Shown: positions 7,049-16,489, numbered from the stretch's first letter. The stretch: DNA of 52,010 nucleotides from an uncultured Flavobacteriaceae bacterium (GCA_913052585.1 CAJXEB010000011.1:1-52010), one strand, 5' to 3'. Program-made: numbers and translations. The notes: a model not told the origin generated them from the letters alone.

Positions 7049-8770
7049 TTAATTATCTTTTAATACTGAAATGATGGCATTCATTTTTTCTTGATTTGTT
7101 GCTATTGCTACTAAACGATCTGTAGCATTTGAATTTACGCTAATATAAAACTTTATTTTGGGCTCAGTGCCACTAGGTCTCATCGCAATTTTACTTCCGT
7201 CTTCCGTATAATATATTAAAACGTTTGATTTTGGAATAGGTATGGCTTCTGAAGTATTTGTTGTAAAATCTTTAACTTCACCTAATTGATAATCTTCCAG
7301 TCTAATTACTTTACTTCCTGCAATTTCAGAATAAGGTTTCTCTCTGAAGTTTTTCATTATTTCTGAAATTTCTTCAGCTCCTTTCTTACCTTTCTTTACT
7401 ACAGAAATTAAGTGTTCTTGAAAATATCCATATTTAGAATAAATAGCGTCTAAGTAAGTTAACAAACTTCCTCCTTCTTGTTTTATCTGTGCTGCAATTT
7501 CACAAACAAGTAGGCTAGCGGTTACTGCATCTTTATCTCTTACAAAATCACCTACTAAATAACCAAAACTTTCTTCACCACCGCCAATATGTTCCAGTTC
7601 TGGGAAGTCTTTAATCATTTTTGCAATCCATTTAAAACCAGTAAGTCCTTCCTTGTAAATTACATTAAAATCTTCTGCAATTTTCTTTATTGCGGGAGTG
7701 GATACAATGGTAGAGGCTACAAATTGCTTTCCGTTAAGTTTATTTAACCTTTTCCATTGTTCTAATAGAAAATGAGTTTTAATAAGCATCGCTTGATTTC
7801 CATTAAGTAGCGTATAACCACCTTCTGGATTTTTAACAGCAACACCTAATCGGTCACAATCTGGATCGGTACCAATCACAATATCTCCATTTTCTTTTGA
7901 GGCCAAGTCAATTGCCATTTTTAGGGCTTCAGGCTCTTCTGGGTTCGGAGAGACTACCGTTGGAAAATTACCATTAGGAACTTCTTGTTCCTTAACAATG
8001 GCTATATTTTTATATCCTGCTTGATCCAATACTCTAGGAATCATCGTAATGGAAGTTCCGTGTAATGAAGTAAAAACTATATTTAAGTTATCTTTTGCTT
8101 CTTGACTGGTGTTATAGGATCCATTTTTAATAGAAGCATCCGCAAAAGCAGTATCTACATCTTCATCAATGTAGGTAATCAGGTTGCTGTTTGACTTAAA
8201 TTTAATTTCAGAATATGCTAAACTATTAATTTCAGATATAATCTCTTTATCCTCTGGTGGCACTAATTGTCCGCCATCTTCCCAATAAACTTTATAGCCA
8301 TTATATTCTGGTGGGTTATGTGATGCAGTTAATACAATGCCACATTGACAACCTAAATGTTTTACGGCAAAAGATAGCTCTGGAGTTGGTCTTAAATCTG
8401 TAAATAGATAAACCTGAATTCCGTTTGCTGAAAAAACATCTGCTACTAATTTTGCTAATTCTTTACTGTTATTCCTGCAATCATAAGCAATTGCAGTTTT
8501 TATAGTCTGATTAGGAAATTGTTTTATTAAATAATTAGAAAGTCCTTGCGTGTTTTTTCCTAAGGTATATTTATTAATTCGGTTATCACCTACACCCATA
8601 ATTCCACGCATACCACCGGTGCCAAATTCTAAGTTTTTATAAAAACTTTCATCTAAACTTTCAGGCTCAAAAGCAATTAAATCTTTTACAGTTTGCTGTG
8701 TTTCTTTATCAAAAAAAGGGGTGAGCCATACATTAACGCGCTCCAATATTTTAGGATCTATATAAATCAT
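7049..8770 (-). CDS. Phosphoglucomutase/phosphomannomutase family phospho-sugar mutase
   Basis: 573 aa alpha-D-phosphohexomutase; it interconverts sugar 1- and 6-phosphates in the cytoplasm through a phosphoserine. The four signature loops are visible: active-site TASHNPPEYNGYK near residues 147-159 (phospho-Ser), metal-binding GTDPDCDRLG near 300, sugar-binding GGEESFGYLVGD near 395 and phosphate-binding RPSGTEPKIKFY near 533. Length fits the longer PgcA-like group that handles glucose and mannose. A strong promoter reads into it from 8789-8818, so it can be transcribed apart from the glycosyltransferase upstream. Probably feeds sugar nucleotides to envelope glycans made by its neighbours. 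Confidence 0.93.
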   Translation of the reverse strand: MIYIDPKILERVNVWLTPFFDKETQQTVKDLIAFEPESLDESFYKNLEFGTGGMRGIMGVGDNRINKYTLGKNTQGLSNYLIKQFPNQTIKTAIAYDCRNNSKELAKLVADVFSANGIQVYLFTDLRPTPELSFAVKHLGCQCGIVLTASHNPPEYNGYKVYWEDGGQLVPPEDKEIISEINSLAYSEIKFKSNSNLITYIDEDVDTAFADASIKNGSYNTSQEAKDNLNIVFTSLHGTSITMIPRVLDQAGYKNIAIVKEQEVPNGNFPTVVSPNPEEPEALKMAIDLASKENGDIVIGTDPDCDRLGVAVKNPEGGYTLLNGNQAMLIKTHFLLEQWKRLNKLNGKQFVASTIVSTPAIKKIAEDFNVIYKEGLTGFKWIAKMIKDFPELEHIGGGEESFGYLVGDFVRDKDAVTASLLVCEIAAQIKQEGGSLLTYLDAIYSKYGYFQEHLISVVKKGKKGAEEISEIMKNFREKPYSEIAGSKVIRLEDYQLGEVKDFTTNTSEAIPIPKSNVLIYYTEDGSKIAMRPSGTEPKIKFYISVNSNATDRLVAIATNQEKMNAIISVLKDN

Positions 8771-8788
8771 TATTTAATTTTAATATTG

Positions 8789-8818
8789 CAAAAGTAATTG
8801 TTTTAGTAGTACTCGCAA
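8789..8818 (-). promoter_or_regulatory. Promoter of the phosphosugar mutase gene
   Basis: On the minus strand: TTG (8816-8818), 19-nt spacer, TACTTTTG (8789-8796), a full match to the flavobacterial consensus, about 19 bp before the start codon. A hairpin (AGTACT with CGC, 8808-8816, against GCG and AGTACT, about 8823-8832) overlaps the -33 side. Confidence 0.7.
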
Positions 8819-8857
8819 AGTCGCGAAGTACTTAAGATTATATTTAGAATAAAGAGT

Positions 8858-9799
8858 TTAAATATCCTCTTTAATAATATAATTTTTTGAATCTTTTTTA
8901 CTTCTAAGAATTAATTCACCTAAAAATCCAGCTACAAAAAACTGGGATCCAATAATCATTGCGGTAAGAGAAATATAAAATTGTGGTCTTTCGGTAATTA
9001 ATCTTCCTGTAGGGTTGATAAAAAGTTTATCTATTCCCAAATAAAAAGCAAATAGAAAGCCTACCATTAGCATAATAGCTCCCCAGGCACCAAAAAAGTG
9101 CATAGGTCTTTTACCAAATTTAGATATAAAAGAAATAGTTATTAAATCTAAAAAACCTCTTACAAATCGTTCCATACCAAATTTTGTTTCACCGTATTTT
9201 CTAGCTTGATGCTGTACTACCTTTTCGCCGATTTTATTAAATCCTGCATTTTTAGCAAGTACAGGAATATACCGATGCATCTCACCGGTAACTTCAATAT
9301 TTTTAATCACCTCTTTTTTGTAAGCTTTAAGCCCGCAATTAAAATCATTTAGTTGTACTCCAGATGTTTTTCTAGCAGCAAAATTGAATAATTTTGAAGG
9401 TAAGTTTTTTGCGATTTTAGAATCGTAACGTACTTTTTTCCAGCCAGATACTAAATCATATGCTTCGTTGGTAATCATTTGATAAAGCTCAGGGATTTCT
9501 TCAGGATTATCTTGTAAATCTGCATCCATTGTGATAATTACATCTCCTTCAGCTTTTGCAAACCCTGCATGTAACGCTTGTGATTTACCAAAGTTTTCTA
9601 GAAAACGAATTCCTTTTACTTCTGAATAACCGTGAGCTAATTTTGTAATAATCTCCCAAGATTTATCGGTACTACCATCATCAATAAAAATTACTTCATA
9701 TAAATAACCATTGGACTGCATAACTTTAGCAATCCAATGGTATAACTCATTTAACGATTCCTCTTCATTAAGAAGAGGAATGATGATAGAAAGATTCAT
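8858..9799 (-). CDS. GT2 family glycosyltransferase, polyprenyl-phosphate type
   Basis: 313 aa. The N-terminal GT-A domain has the nucleotide-binding DDGSTDKSW (residues 40-48) and the DxD-like DADLQDNPEE near 92. The C-terminal part has two membrane helices (about 232-255 and 275-298). This architecture belongs to the dolichyl/undecaprenyl-phosphate sugar transferases (DPM1, GtrB, ArnC), which load a sugar onto a lipid carrier at the inner leaflet. The sugar is not predictable. It starts 12 bp after the DUF4199 gene, so the two are co-transcribed. Confidence 0.88.
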   Translation of the reverse strand: MNLSIIIPLLNEEESLNELYHWIAKVMQSNGYLYEVIFIDDGSTDKSWEIITKLAHGYSEVKGIRFLENFGKSQALHAGFAKAEGDVIITMDADLQDNPEEIPELYQMITNEAYDLVSGWKKVRYDSKIAKNLPSKLFNFAARKTSGVQLNDFNCGLKAYKKEVIKNIEVTGEMHRYIPVLAKNAGFNKIGEKVVQHQARKYGETKFGMERFVRGFLDLITISFISKFGKRPMHFFGAWGAIMLMVGFLFAFYLGIDKLFINPTGRLITERPQFYISLTAMIIGSQFFVAGFLGELILRSKKDSKNYIIKEDI

Positions 9800-9811
9800 A
9801 TTAATATACGT

Positions 9812-10339
9812 CTAGTGTTCTGGACGGTTTACTTTCATTATTAATCCAGCAATTAAAGAGGTAATAAAACCTAAAAATAATGTAAAGATTATTCCCATAG
9901 CGGACATTACAAGTGGAGTCATCATTTTTTCTGTAATTCCCATCGTCATATCCAACTGCTCTTGATTCATATCTGGATTGTCAGTTATTATTGTTTCTCT
10001 AGTAAACTCTAAAGTTTGATTAATAAATTCCGGTTCTATAACTGTAACAAATAGCAAATTATATAGTGTTCCAATAATACCAGCAATTACAGAGATAGCC
10101 AAACCTGCTTTAAGCGCTTCTGAAACTGATAAAAAACCTTCGTTATCAAATTTAAACGCTTTTAATCCATAAACAATTATACCTATCATAATTGCTAAGC
10201 CAGCAATAGTTAACCACATTGGTCTATCAATATAATTGTTAGTAACATATGCGATAACTGATAATACAATTGATAATAGCCCCCAAATAACGCCATAGTT
10301 AAGAGCTATTTGTTTAATAGAGGATTTTTGATTTTCCAT
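9812..10339 (-). CDS. DUF4199 domain membrane protein
   Basis: 175 aa with four hydrophobic segments near residues 13-30, 41-60, 77-98 and 141-166, and an extramembrane loop between the third and fourth. It matches the DUF4199 pattern (Bacteroidota only, function unknown). Genes of this family often sit directly ahead of a GT2 glycosyltransferase, as here, which suggests a part in the same envelope pathway. A TATCTTTG box on the minus strand (10400-10407) could be the -7 promoter element of the operon. Confidence 0.8.
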   Translation of the reverse strand: MENQKSSIKQIALNYGVIWGLLSIVLSVIAYVTNNYIDRPMWLTIAGLAIMIGIIVYGLKAFKFDNEGFLSVSEALKAGLAISVIAGIIGTLYNLLFVTVIEPEFINQTLEFTRETIITDNPDMNQEQLDMTMGITEKMMTPLVMSAMGIIFTLFLGFITSLIAGLIMKVNRPEH

Positions 10340-10522
10340 AAGGTAAGTTTTTTTGTTATGCTATCAATAATTTGATAACGGGTTTGATTTGTTAGTTAAC
10401 AAAGATATAAAAACGTTACAAAGTTAATGTATTTATAATTTAACTACTATTTTTGCGCTAGACTTAATATTTTAGTGAGTTTAAAGAGAATTTAAATCTT
10501 TTAAAAAAATATAATAATTTTA

Positions 10523-10552
10523 TTGTAGGTTATGTTTAAATGATTAAATTTG
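10523..10552 (+). promoter_or_regulatory. Promoter of rpmE2
   Basis: TTG (10523-10525), 19-nt spacer, TAAATTTG (10545-10552): a full match to the flavobacterial consensus. The predicted start near 10559 places a 7-bp hairpin, TCCTAAA (10563-10569) against TTTAGGA (10579-10585), at the very 5' end of the mRNA. Confidence 0.75.
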
Positions 10553-10632
10553 CAAACTGAAATCCTAAAGAATATTTTTTTAGGAAGATGATAAGTTTAA
10601 TTAAAATGTTTCCGGTTTTTAGGAAAAAGATT

Positions 10633-10884
10633 ATGAGAAAAGGTATTCACCCAGAAAATTATAGATTAGTAGCATTCAAGGATATGTCAAATGAAGATGT
10701 ATTTCTTACAAAATCTACTGCTAACACTAAAGAAACACTTGAAGTAGAAGGTGTTGAGTATCCTTTAGTGAAAATGGAAATTTCAAGAAGCTCTCACCCG
10801 TTTTATACTGGTAAGAAAAAATTGATCGATACGGCTGGTCGTATTGACAAGTTCAAAACTAAATATGCTAAATTTAAGAAGTAA
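10633..10884 (+). CDS. rpmE2: 50S ribosomal protein L31, type B
   Basis: 83 aa if started at the ATG in front of [10 protein letters not shown]. An ATG 45 bp upstream would add 15 residues that other L31 proteins lack, so I prefer 10633. The sequence contains no cysteine, so this is the zinc-independent (C-minus) type B form, the usual one in Flavobacteriia. Conserved blocks are [18 protein letters not shown] at the start and [11 protein letters not shown] and [10 protein letters not shown] at the end. It has its own consensus promoter and a GAAA-tetraloop terminator, hence a one-gene unit. Confidence 0.95.
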   Translation: MRKGIHPENYRLVAFKDMSNEDVFLTKSTANTKETLEVEGVEYPLVKMEISRSSHPFYTGKKKLIDTAGRIDKFKTKYAKFKK

Positions 10885-10906
10885 TCTTCTTCTAAATATA
10901 TTTTAC

Positions 10907-10934
10907 AAGCCTTTGAGAAATCAAAGGCTTTTTT
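10907..10934 (+). terminator. Rho-independent terminator of rpmE2
   Basis: AAGCCTTTGA (10907-10916), GAAA loop, TCAAAGGCTT (10921-10930), then a T run. Ten perfect base pairs with a stable tetraloop. Confidence 0.9.
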
Positions 10935-11067
10935 ATTTATAATAATTTAGTTTAATTGTATATTTGAACTTACCAATCCTTTGCCCGAATTTAAAGGGGA
11001 GTATTGATTTTACCATGCGTTTTTTACCAACCTTTGAGTTTGGGGAAATGCTAAAAACACAAAATAA

Positions 11068-12243
11068 ATGAACTACATTTTATTTGACGGAAGCGCTCGC
11101 AATCAATTATTACCTTTTACTTATACACGACCAGTAGCAGATATTCGAGTTGGAATTTTGACTATTCGTGAAAAATGGGAAAAAATGCTGGGCTTTACAA
11201 CTTCAACAGTTACCGAAGATTATTTAATTGATAAGTTTCCAATGATCGAAATGGAGCAAAATATTTTCATTAATGCTTCGATACTTCCAACCGAAAACTT
11301 AGTAAACCTTATTCAAAACCTTTCAGAAAATAAAGCTTTATTTATTGATGATGAGCCATTAGCATTTTTTGCAAAGGAAGATGAAGAAGTAGATTTTGAA
11401 ACGTTTGATATTATTGAATACAGTTTCGATGATATTTTAAGAATTGAAAACACCTGGGATATTTTCAAATTAAATGGTGAAGCGATTAAAAGAGATTTCA
11501 AACTTTTAACTACCGATAGAGAATCATTGCCAATTCCTGAAATGACAGTAGCTTTTAATAAAGATCAGATTTTTATAGAAGAAGGAGCTGTTTTACCGCT
11601 TTGTTCCTTAAATGCCAAGGATGGGCCTATTTATATTGGTAAGGATTCAGAAATTATGGAAGGATCTATGATTCGCGGACCTTTTGCCTTATGCGAAAAT
11701 GCTACTGTTAAAATGGGCGCAAAAATATATGGAGCAACTACCATTGGTCCATACTCTAAAGTAGGAGGAGAGGTTAATAATTGTGTGATTTTCGGTTATT
11801 CTAATAAGGGTCATGATGGATTTCTTGGAAATTCTGTTTTGGGTGAATGGTGCAATTTAGGAGCAGACACCAATAATTCTAACCTTAAAAATAATTATGC
11901 TGAAGTTAGATTATGGGATTATGAAACTGAAGGATTTGCAAAAACAGGATTGCAATTTTGTGGTTTAATGATGGGTGATCATAGTAAATGTGGAATTAAT
12001 ACTATGTTTAATACTGGAACCGTTGTAGGTGTAAGTGCTAATATTTTCGGAAGTGGATTCCCACGTAATTTCATTCCAAGTTTTAGTTGGGGTGGAAGTG
12101 CAGGTATGATTACTTATAAAACTAATAAAGCTTTTGAAGTTGCTGAAGTAGTAATGTCTAGAAGGCAGATAGCGTTTACTGAAGTTGACGTTCAAATTTT
12201 AGAACATGTTTTTGAAGAAACTAGTAAATGGAGAAAAGCGTAG
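11068..12243 (+). CDS. GlmU-like sugar nucleotidyltransferase with C-terminal beta-helix
   Basis: 391 aa. The N terminus (MNYILFDGSARNQLLPFTYTRPVADIRVG) and overall layout match the Bacteroidota 'GlmU family' protein (TIGR03991), thought to take the place of GlmU in UDP-GlcNAc synthesis. Residues 1-180 are a divergent nucleotidyltransferase-like region without the classical GxGTRM loop. Residues 180-350 carry hexapeptide repeats of a left-handed beta-helix acyltransferase (for example IYGATTIGPYSKVGGEV). Dual activity is inferred from the family, not shown. A TATATTTG box at 10959-10966 could be the -7 element, without a good -33. Confidence 0.8.
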   Translation: MNYILFDGSARNQLLPFTYTRPVADIRVGILTIREKWEKMLGFTTSTVTEDYLIDKFPMIEMEQNIFINASILPTENLVNLIQNLSENKALFIDDEPLAFFAKEDEEVDFETFDIIEYSFDDILRIENTWDIFKLNGEAIKRDFKLLTTDRESLPIPEMTVAFNKDQIFIEEGAVLPLCSLNAKDGPIYIGKDSEIMEGSMIRGPFALCENATVKMGAKIYGATTIGPYSKVGGEVNNCVIFGYSNKGHDGFLGNSVLGEWCNLGADTNNSNLKNNYAEVRLWDYETEGFAKTGLQFCGLMMGDHSKCGINTMFNTGTVVGVSANIFGSGFPRNFIPSFSWGGSAGMITYKTNKAFEVAEVVMSRRQIAFTEVDVQILEHVFEETSKWRKA

Positions 12244-12324
12244 TTTTGTTTTAAGTTAACAGTATGCCTACTTCATAGAAAATGTTTTGACTTTGTAAGC
12301 CTCTACGTGTCTCTTTTGAATAAA

Positions 12325-13953
12325 TTATTTTTCTTTTCGAACCCTTTTTAATACCAAAAAGTTTTGAGGATTAATGCCTAATCCACTCACTTTCTTACTA
12401 ACAAATCGTACTGCCATATCATAATATAAAGGAACTATTGGAGCTTCATCAATTATTATTGAATCCATTTTTTCGTACAATAACTTTCGTTCTTCTATAT
12501 TTGAAAGTGATAATGATGCTGTATATAAGCTGTCATAAACATTGTTTTTAAAATGAGTGTAATTGGGGCCATTTGGGGTGAAATTCTCGCTGTAAAACAA
12601 CGATAAGTAGTTTTCAGCATCAGGATAATCTGCAATCCAACTGGCTCTGAAGATATCTAATTCTCCTGAAGATTTCATTTGCCGCAATGTAGAAGGAGGA
12701 ACCACGTCTATTTGTACTTGAATTCCTATTCTTTGTAATTCTCTTTGTATGAATTCACATAAATCTAAATATTGACTATTTGTACCAATAGATATGGATG
12801 GATTATTGTTTCCAGATTCTTCTATATATTCTGTCACTAATTCTTTTGCTTTTTCTGGTTGGTATGTATATCCCTTCATTTTATTAAAACCGGGTAGTCC
12901 TTTTGGAATAAAGCCATGAACTGCAGGGATTCCAATTCCATTTCTTAAATAAGTTATCATTTTTACACGATCAAAACCATAATTAATTGCTTGGCGTATT
13001 TTTTTCGATTGTACTTCAGGAGTTGGAGAACCAATAAAAAAACCGAGATACTCGGTATTTAAATATGGACTTGTAATAAAATTTACCTGATCTTTATATT
13101 TTTCCTGAAGCTTTCCTTTAGTGGTTACTATTTCATCTTTATACGAATTATCCAATCCAGAAATAAAATCTAATTTTCCTTGAACAAACTGTAAAAACTC
13201 ACTTTGTTTATCTGGTAAAAAAGTAATAGCTACTGCTTCTAAATAGGGTAACTGATTTCCAAGTTCATCTGTTTCAAAATAATCTGGATTTTTACGAAGC
13301 ACTAATTTTATATTTTCCTCCCAAAATTTAAACTTAAATGGACCGGTTCCAACTGGATTGGATCTAAAATTATTTCCGTAATAATCGATGGCTTCTTTAG
13401 GAACCACCGAACAAAAACGCATAGATAGTAATCCTAAAAATGCAGGAAATGGCTGACTTAATTGTATACTGAAAGTACTATCATTTTCAGCATAAAAACG
13501 ATCCACATTATTTAAAACCCAACGACCTCTAGCAGCTACTTTTTCATCTAGCAATCTATTAAAGCTATATTCAAAATCATAAGCAGTAACAGTACGTGTA
13601 GAATCTTTATGATTATCTAAAAACACTTCACTTCTATGGAAATAAACATCATTTCTCAAATGGAACTTATAGGTTAATGTACTATCATTAAAAGTCCAAT
13701 TTTTTGCAATATCTGGCTGAATATTTAATTCGTCATCTAATTGAACCAAGCTATTAAATAACTGATTTGTTGACCAAATTAATTGTGGATTACTAGCAAA
13801 TGCAGGATCTAAAGTTGCAATATTGCTATGTTCATTATATCTAAAAACAAGATGATCTTTATCCGAATTGATTTCTGAATTACAAGAAATCAGTAGTAAC
13901 AAGCAGTAACTTGCTGTTAGTAAGTTAATTATATTGTTTATTTTGAAGTTCAT
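12325..13953 (-). CDS. Oligopeptide/dipeptide ABC transporter substrate-binding lipoprotein (SBP_bac_5)
   Basis: 542 aa from the ATG that begins MNFKINNI. A TTG six codons upstream is open but is a poorer start. The signal peptide ends in the lipobox LISC, so it is a lipoprotein. The body is an OppA/DppA-type solute-binding protein: DPAFASNPQLIWSTNQLFNSL near the N terminus, KNWTFNDSTLTYKFHLRNDV, NPVGTGPFKF and QAINYGFDRVKM. No permease or ATPase genes lie nearby, so it is an orphan or serves components elsewhere. It is divergent from mtaB, with about 75 bp between the start codons. Confidence 0.88.
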   Translation of the reverse strand: MNFKINNIINLLTASYCLLLLISCNSEINSDKDHLVFRYNEHSNIATLDPAFASNPQLIWSTNQLFNSLVQLDDELNIQPDIAKNWTFNDSTLTYKFHLRNDVYFHRSEVFLDNHKDSTRTVTAYDFEYSFNRLLDEKVAARGRWVLNNVDRFYAENDSTFSIQLSQPFPAFLGLLSMRFCSVVPKEAIDYYGNNFRSNPVGTGPFKFKFWEENIKLVLRKNPDYFETDELGNQLPYLEAVAITFLPDKQSEFLQFVQGKLDFISGLDNSYKDEIVTTKGKLQEKYKDQVNFITSPYLNTEYLGFFIGSPTPEVQSKKIRQAINYGFDRVKMITYLRNGIGIPAVHGFIPKGLPGFNKMKGYTYQPEKAKELVTEYIEESGNNNPSISIGTNSQYLDLCEFIQRELQRIGIQVQIDVVPPSTLRQMKSSGELDIFRASWIADYPDAENYLSLFYSENFTPNGPNYTHFKNNVYDSLYTASLSLSNIEERKLLYEKMDSIIIDEAPIVPLYYDMAVRFVSKKVSGLGINPQNFLVLKRVRKEK

Positions 13954-13961
13954 CTGCTTTT

Positions 13962-13989
13962 TTGAAACCAATTATAGTTTGTATTTTTG
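13962..13989 (+). promoter_or_regulatory. Promoter of mtaB
   Basis: TTG (13962-13964), 17-nt spacer, TATTTTTG (13982-13989): a full consensus match, 39 bp ahead of the mtaB start and overlapping the open TTG-started extension of the divergent gene. Confidence 0.65.
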
Positions 13990-14028
13990 CATTCCCATAA
14001 ATAAAAGGGTTTTGCCAAAAATACAAGA

Positions 14029-15345
14029 ATGAATCCAAGAAAAAAAGTCGCATTTTATACTTTAGGTTGTAAACTAAATTTTAGTGAAACATCTACCATA
14101 GCTAGAAGTTTTACCGATGAAGGTTTTGATCGTGTTGATTTTTCTGAAAAAGCAGATATGTATGTCATAAACACGTGCAGTGTTACGGAAAATGCAGACA
14201 GAAGATTTAAAGATATCGTGAAACAAGCTCAAAAAGGAAATTCTGATGCATTTATTGCTGCGGTAGGTTGCTATGCGCAACTAAAACCACAAGAATTAGC
14301 AGATGTAAATGGTGTAGATTTAGTATTGGGAGCTACTGAAAAATTTAAAATTACAGATTATATTAATGACCTAACAAAAAATGATTTTGGTGAAGTTCAT
14401 TCGTGTGAGATTGAAGATGCAGATTTTTATGTTGGCTCTTATTCTATTGGGGATCGTACACGGGCTTTTTTAAAGGTGCAAGATGGCTGTGATTATGTAT
14501 GTACTTTTTGTACCATACCACTTGCAAGAGGTATTTCTAGAAGTGAAGCATTGGAAAAAGTATTGCTAAATGCTAAAGAAATTTCAGATCAGGGAATCAA
14601 AGAAATAGTCCTGACTGGTGTTAATATTGGTGATTATGGTAAAGGAGAATTTGGCAATAAAAAACACCAACATACTTTTTTAGAATTGATTCAAGAGCTA
14701 GATAATGTTGAAGGAATTGAGAGAGTTCGAATTTCTTCTATAGAACCCAATTTATTAAAAAATGAAACGATTCAATTTGTTTCTAATTCAAAGGCTTTTG
14801 TACCTCATTTTCATATTCCTTTACAGAGTGGGAGTAATGAGTTATTGCGTTTAATGAAGCGTCGTTATAAACGTGAATTATATGTTGAAAAGGTTAACGA
14901 AATAAAAAAACACATGCCAGATGCCTGTATCGGTGTGGATGTTATTATTGGATTCCCTGGTGAAACCGATGATTTGTTTTTAGAAACGTATCATTTTTTA
15001 AATGAATTGGATATTTCCTACCTTCATGTCTTTACCTATTCAGAAAGAGAAAATACACCAGCAGCTAGCATGGAAGGTGAAGTTCCATTAAATGTTAGGA
15101 AAAAAAGAAGTAAAATGTTACGTGGATTATCTGTTAAAAAAAGGCGTTCGTTTTATGAAAGTCAGTTAAATACGGTGCATACTGTATTATTTGAAGGAGA
15201 AAACAAGAAGGGATACATTCATGGTTTTACTGAAAATTATGTAAAAGTAAAAAGCCCTTGGAATCCTGAATTAGTGAATACTGCCCATATAATTTCATTA
15301 ACTGAAATTGATGATGATGGATTGGTGCGATTCGAATTTATCTAA
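14029..15345 (+). CDS. mtaB: tRNA t6A37 C2-methylthiotransferase MtaB
   Basis: 438 aa radical-SAM methylthiotransferase that converts t6A37 to ms2t6A37 in tRNAs reading ANN codons. The UPF0004 domain holds the three auxiliary [4Fe-4S] cysteines: Cys14 (LGCKLNF), Cys50 (NTCSVTE) and the Cys in AAVGCYAQ. The radical-SAM CxxxCxxC is Cys154-Cys158-Cys161 in CDYVCTFCTIP. A TRAM-like region closes the C terminus. Length and the CKxN and CSV(T)ENADR patterns fit MtaB rather than MiaB or RimO. The stop codon lies 3 bp from the stop of the convergent GNAT gene. Confidence 0.93.
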   Translation: MNPRKKVAFYTLGCKLNFSETSTIARSFTDEGFDRVDFSEKADMYVINTCSVTENADRRFKDIVKQAQKGNSDAFIAAVGCYAQLKPQELADVNGVDLVLGATEKFKITDYINDLTKNDFGEVHSCEIEDADFYVGSYSIGDRTRAFLKVQDGCDYVCTFCTIPLARGISRSEALEKVLLNAKEISDQGIKEIVLTGVNIGDYGKGEFGNKKHQHTFLELIQELDNVEGIERVRISSIEPNLLKNETIQFVSNSKAFVPHFHIPLQSGSNELLRLMKRRYKRELYVEKVNEIKKHMPDACIGVDVIIGFPGETDDLFLETYHFLNELDISYLHVFTYSERENTPAASMEGEVPLNVRKKRSKMLRGLSVKKRRSFYESQLNTVHTVLFEGENKKGYIHGFTENYVKVKSPWNPELVNTAHIISLTEIDDDGLVRFEFI

Positions 15346-15347
15346 AA

Positions 15348-15647
15348 TTAGATATTAATTCCTACTGGAAGTAATTTTTTATATTTCCTCCGATTTTTCC
15401 TTAAAAATGAAGCTATTTCTGGGCTGGTAGGAACTAAATGTATTCTTCGCTCTTCAACAATATTAAAAACAGCTTTAATAAAAATTTCTCTAAAGCCTTG
15501 TTCTTCCATATCGCTTGGCATTTCATATTTAGTAAGGAATATTTTTCGATCTTGCGACGCATATTCAATACGTGCCATATTCTCACCAACTTCTAATTCA
15601 AACTGTCTTAAAAATTCATTGTCTGTAATTTCTACATCTTCAATCAT
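15348..15647 (-). CDS. Small GNAT-type N-acetyltransferase (PF14542 / COG2388-like)
   Basis: 99 aa, about one GNAT domain. The pattern ARIEYASQDRKIFLTKYEMPSDMEEQGF, then a helix and a final HLVPTSPEIASFLRKN, is that of the compact Acetyltransf_CG family, in which the usual RxxGxG acetyl-CoA loop is shortened. Substrate unknown. Convergent with mtaB, with no room for a terminator between the stops. Confidence 0.75.
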   Translation of the reverse strand: MIEDVEITDNEFLRQFELEVGENMARIEYASQDRKIFLTKYEMPSDMEEQGFREIFIKAVFNIVEERRIHLVPTSPEIASFLRKNRRKYKKLLPVGINI

Positions 15648-15805
15648 AGGGAATTGATTTATGGATTACTTAATAATTTTATTAGCAAGAATTTGCTGAT
15701 TTTTATTAATAGTAGTTGATATCGATTTCAAAATAAAAATACTTTAGGATTGTAATCCATTAAAATGTAAATTTACGAATAATTATTGAGCTTAATTGTA
15801 TTCAA

Positions 15806-16489
15806 TTGCTAAACAACACAAACACTACAAAAACTCCTGTTTATTTTATTCCAGGATTAGCAGCAGGAAAAGAGATATTTGAATATATTTCTTTACCAGA
15901 GGAGCTTTATGAAGTTCTTGTAATTGAATGGGTTATTCCTGAAAAAAAGGAAACTATAAAGCAATATGCAAAGCGTATGGCGGAATTAGTTAAACAACCT
16001 AAGTCTATTTTGATTGGTGTTTCTTTTGGAGGAGTTATTGCTCAGGAAATGAGTGAGTTTTTAGATTTAAAAAAGCTAATTATTATTTCTAGTATTAAAT
16101 CTAAAAATGAAATCCCTCCTAAAATGAGAATTTTTAAAACGATTCCTGCCTATAGATTAATACCACCAAGTTTTCTAGAAAACACTAAAAACATGGTTAA
16201 GTATGGCTTGGGGATAAAATCTAAAAATAAAATAGAATTATACCAAAATTACCTTTCAGTCAAAAACACTCAATATTTAAAATGGGCCATTAAACAAATG
16301 GTTGGATGGGATAGAGTAATAGAAGTAAAAAATGTAATTCATATCCATGGAGATAAAGATCCAGTTTTTCCTGTTGACAGAATTAAAAATTGTATTATCG
16401 TTCCCGGTGGAACTCACATAATGTTAATTGTTAAGTTTAAATGGTTAAATGAAAATTTACCAAAAATCATGGAAGGTTGTTATAAATAA
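15806..16489 (+). CDS. Alpha/beta hydrolase fold protein
   Basis: 227 aa. The nucleophile elbow GVSFG places Ser73, the acid is likely Asp185 in HGDKDPVFP and the His is His204 in GGTHIM, so a full catalytic triad is present. The oxyanion region is FIPGLAA near residue 14. Substrate unknown; no signal peptide, so cytoplasmic. Start: no in-frame ATG precedes the domain and the nearest upstream stop is at 15761, so the TTG at 15806 is the best start. A degraded SLC12-type transporter gene begins right after the stop. Confidence 0.75.
   Translation: MLNNTNTTKTPVYFIPGLAAGKEIFEYISLPEELYEVLVIEWVIPEKKETIKQYAKRMAELVKQPKSILIGVSFGGVIAQEMSEFLDLKKLIIISSIKSKNEIPPKMRIFKTIPAYRLIPPSFLENTKNMVKYGLGIKSKNKIELYQNYLSVKNTQYLKWAIKQMVGWDRVIEVKNVIHIHGDKDPVFPVDRIKNCIIVPGGTHIMLIVKFKWLNENLPKIMEGCYK

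Noticed and set aside
10400-10407. Full promoter for the DUF4199 operon
   Set aside because: The TATCTTTG box is good, but the only TTG upstream on that strand is 11 nt away, too close, so I mention only the -7 element.
12244-12324. Terminator between the GlmU-like gene and the convergent binding-protein gene
   Set aside because: No stem above a few base pairs and no T run next to one could be found.
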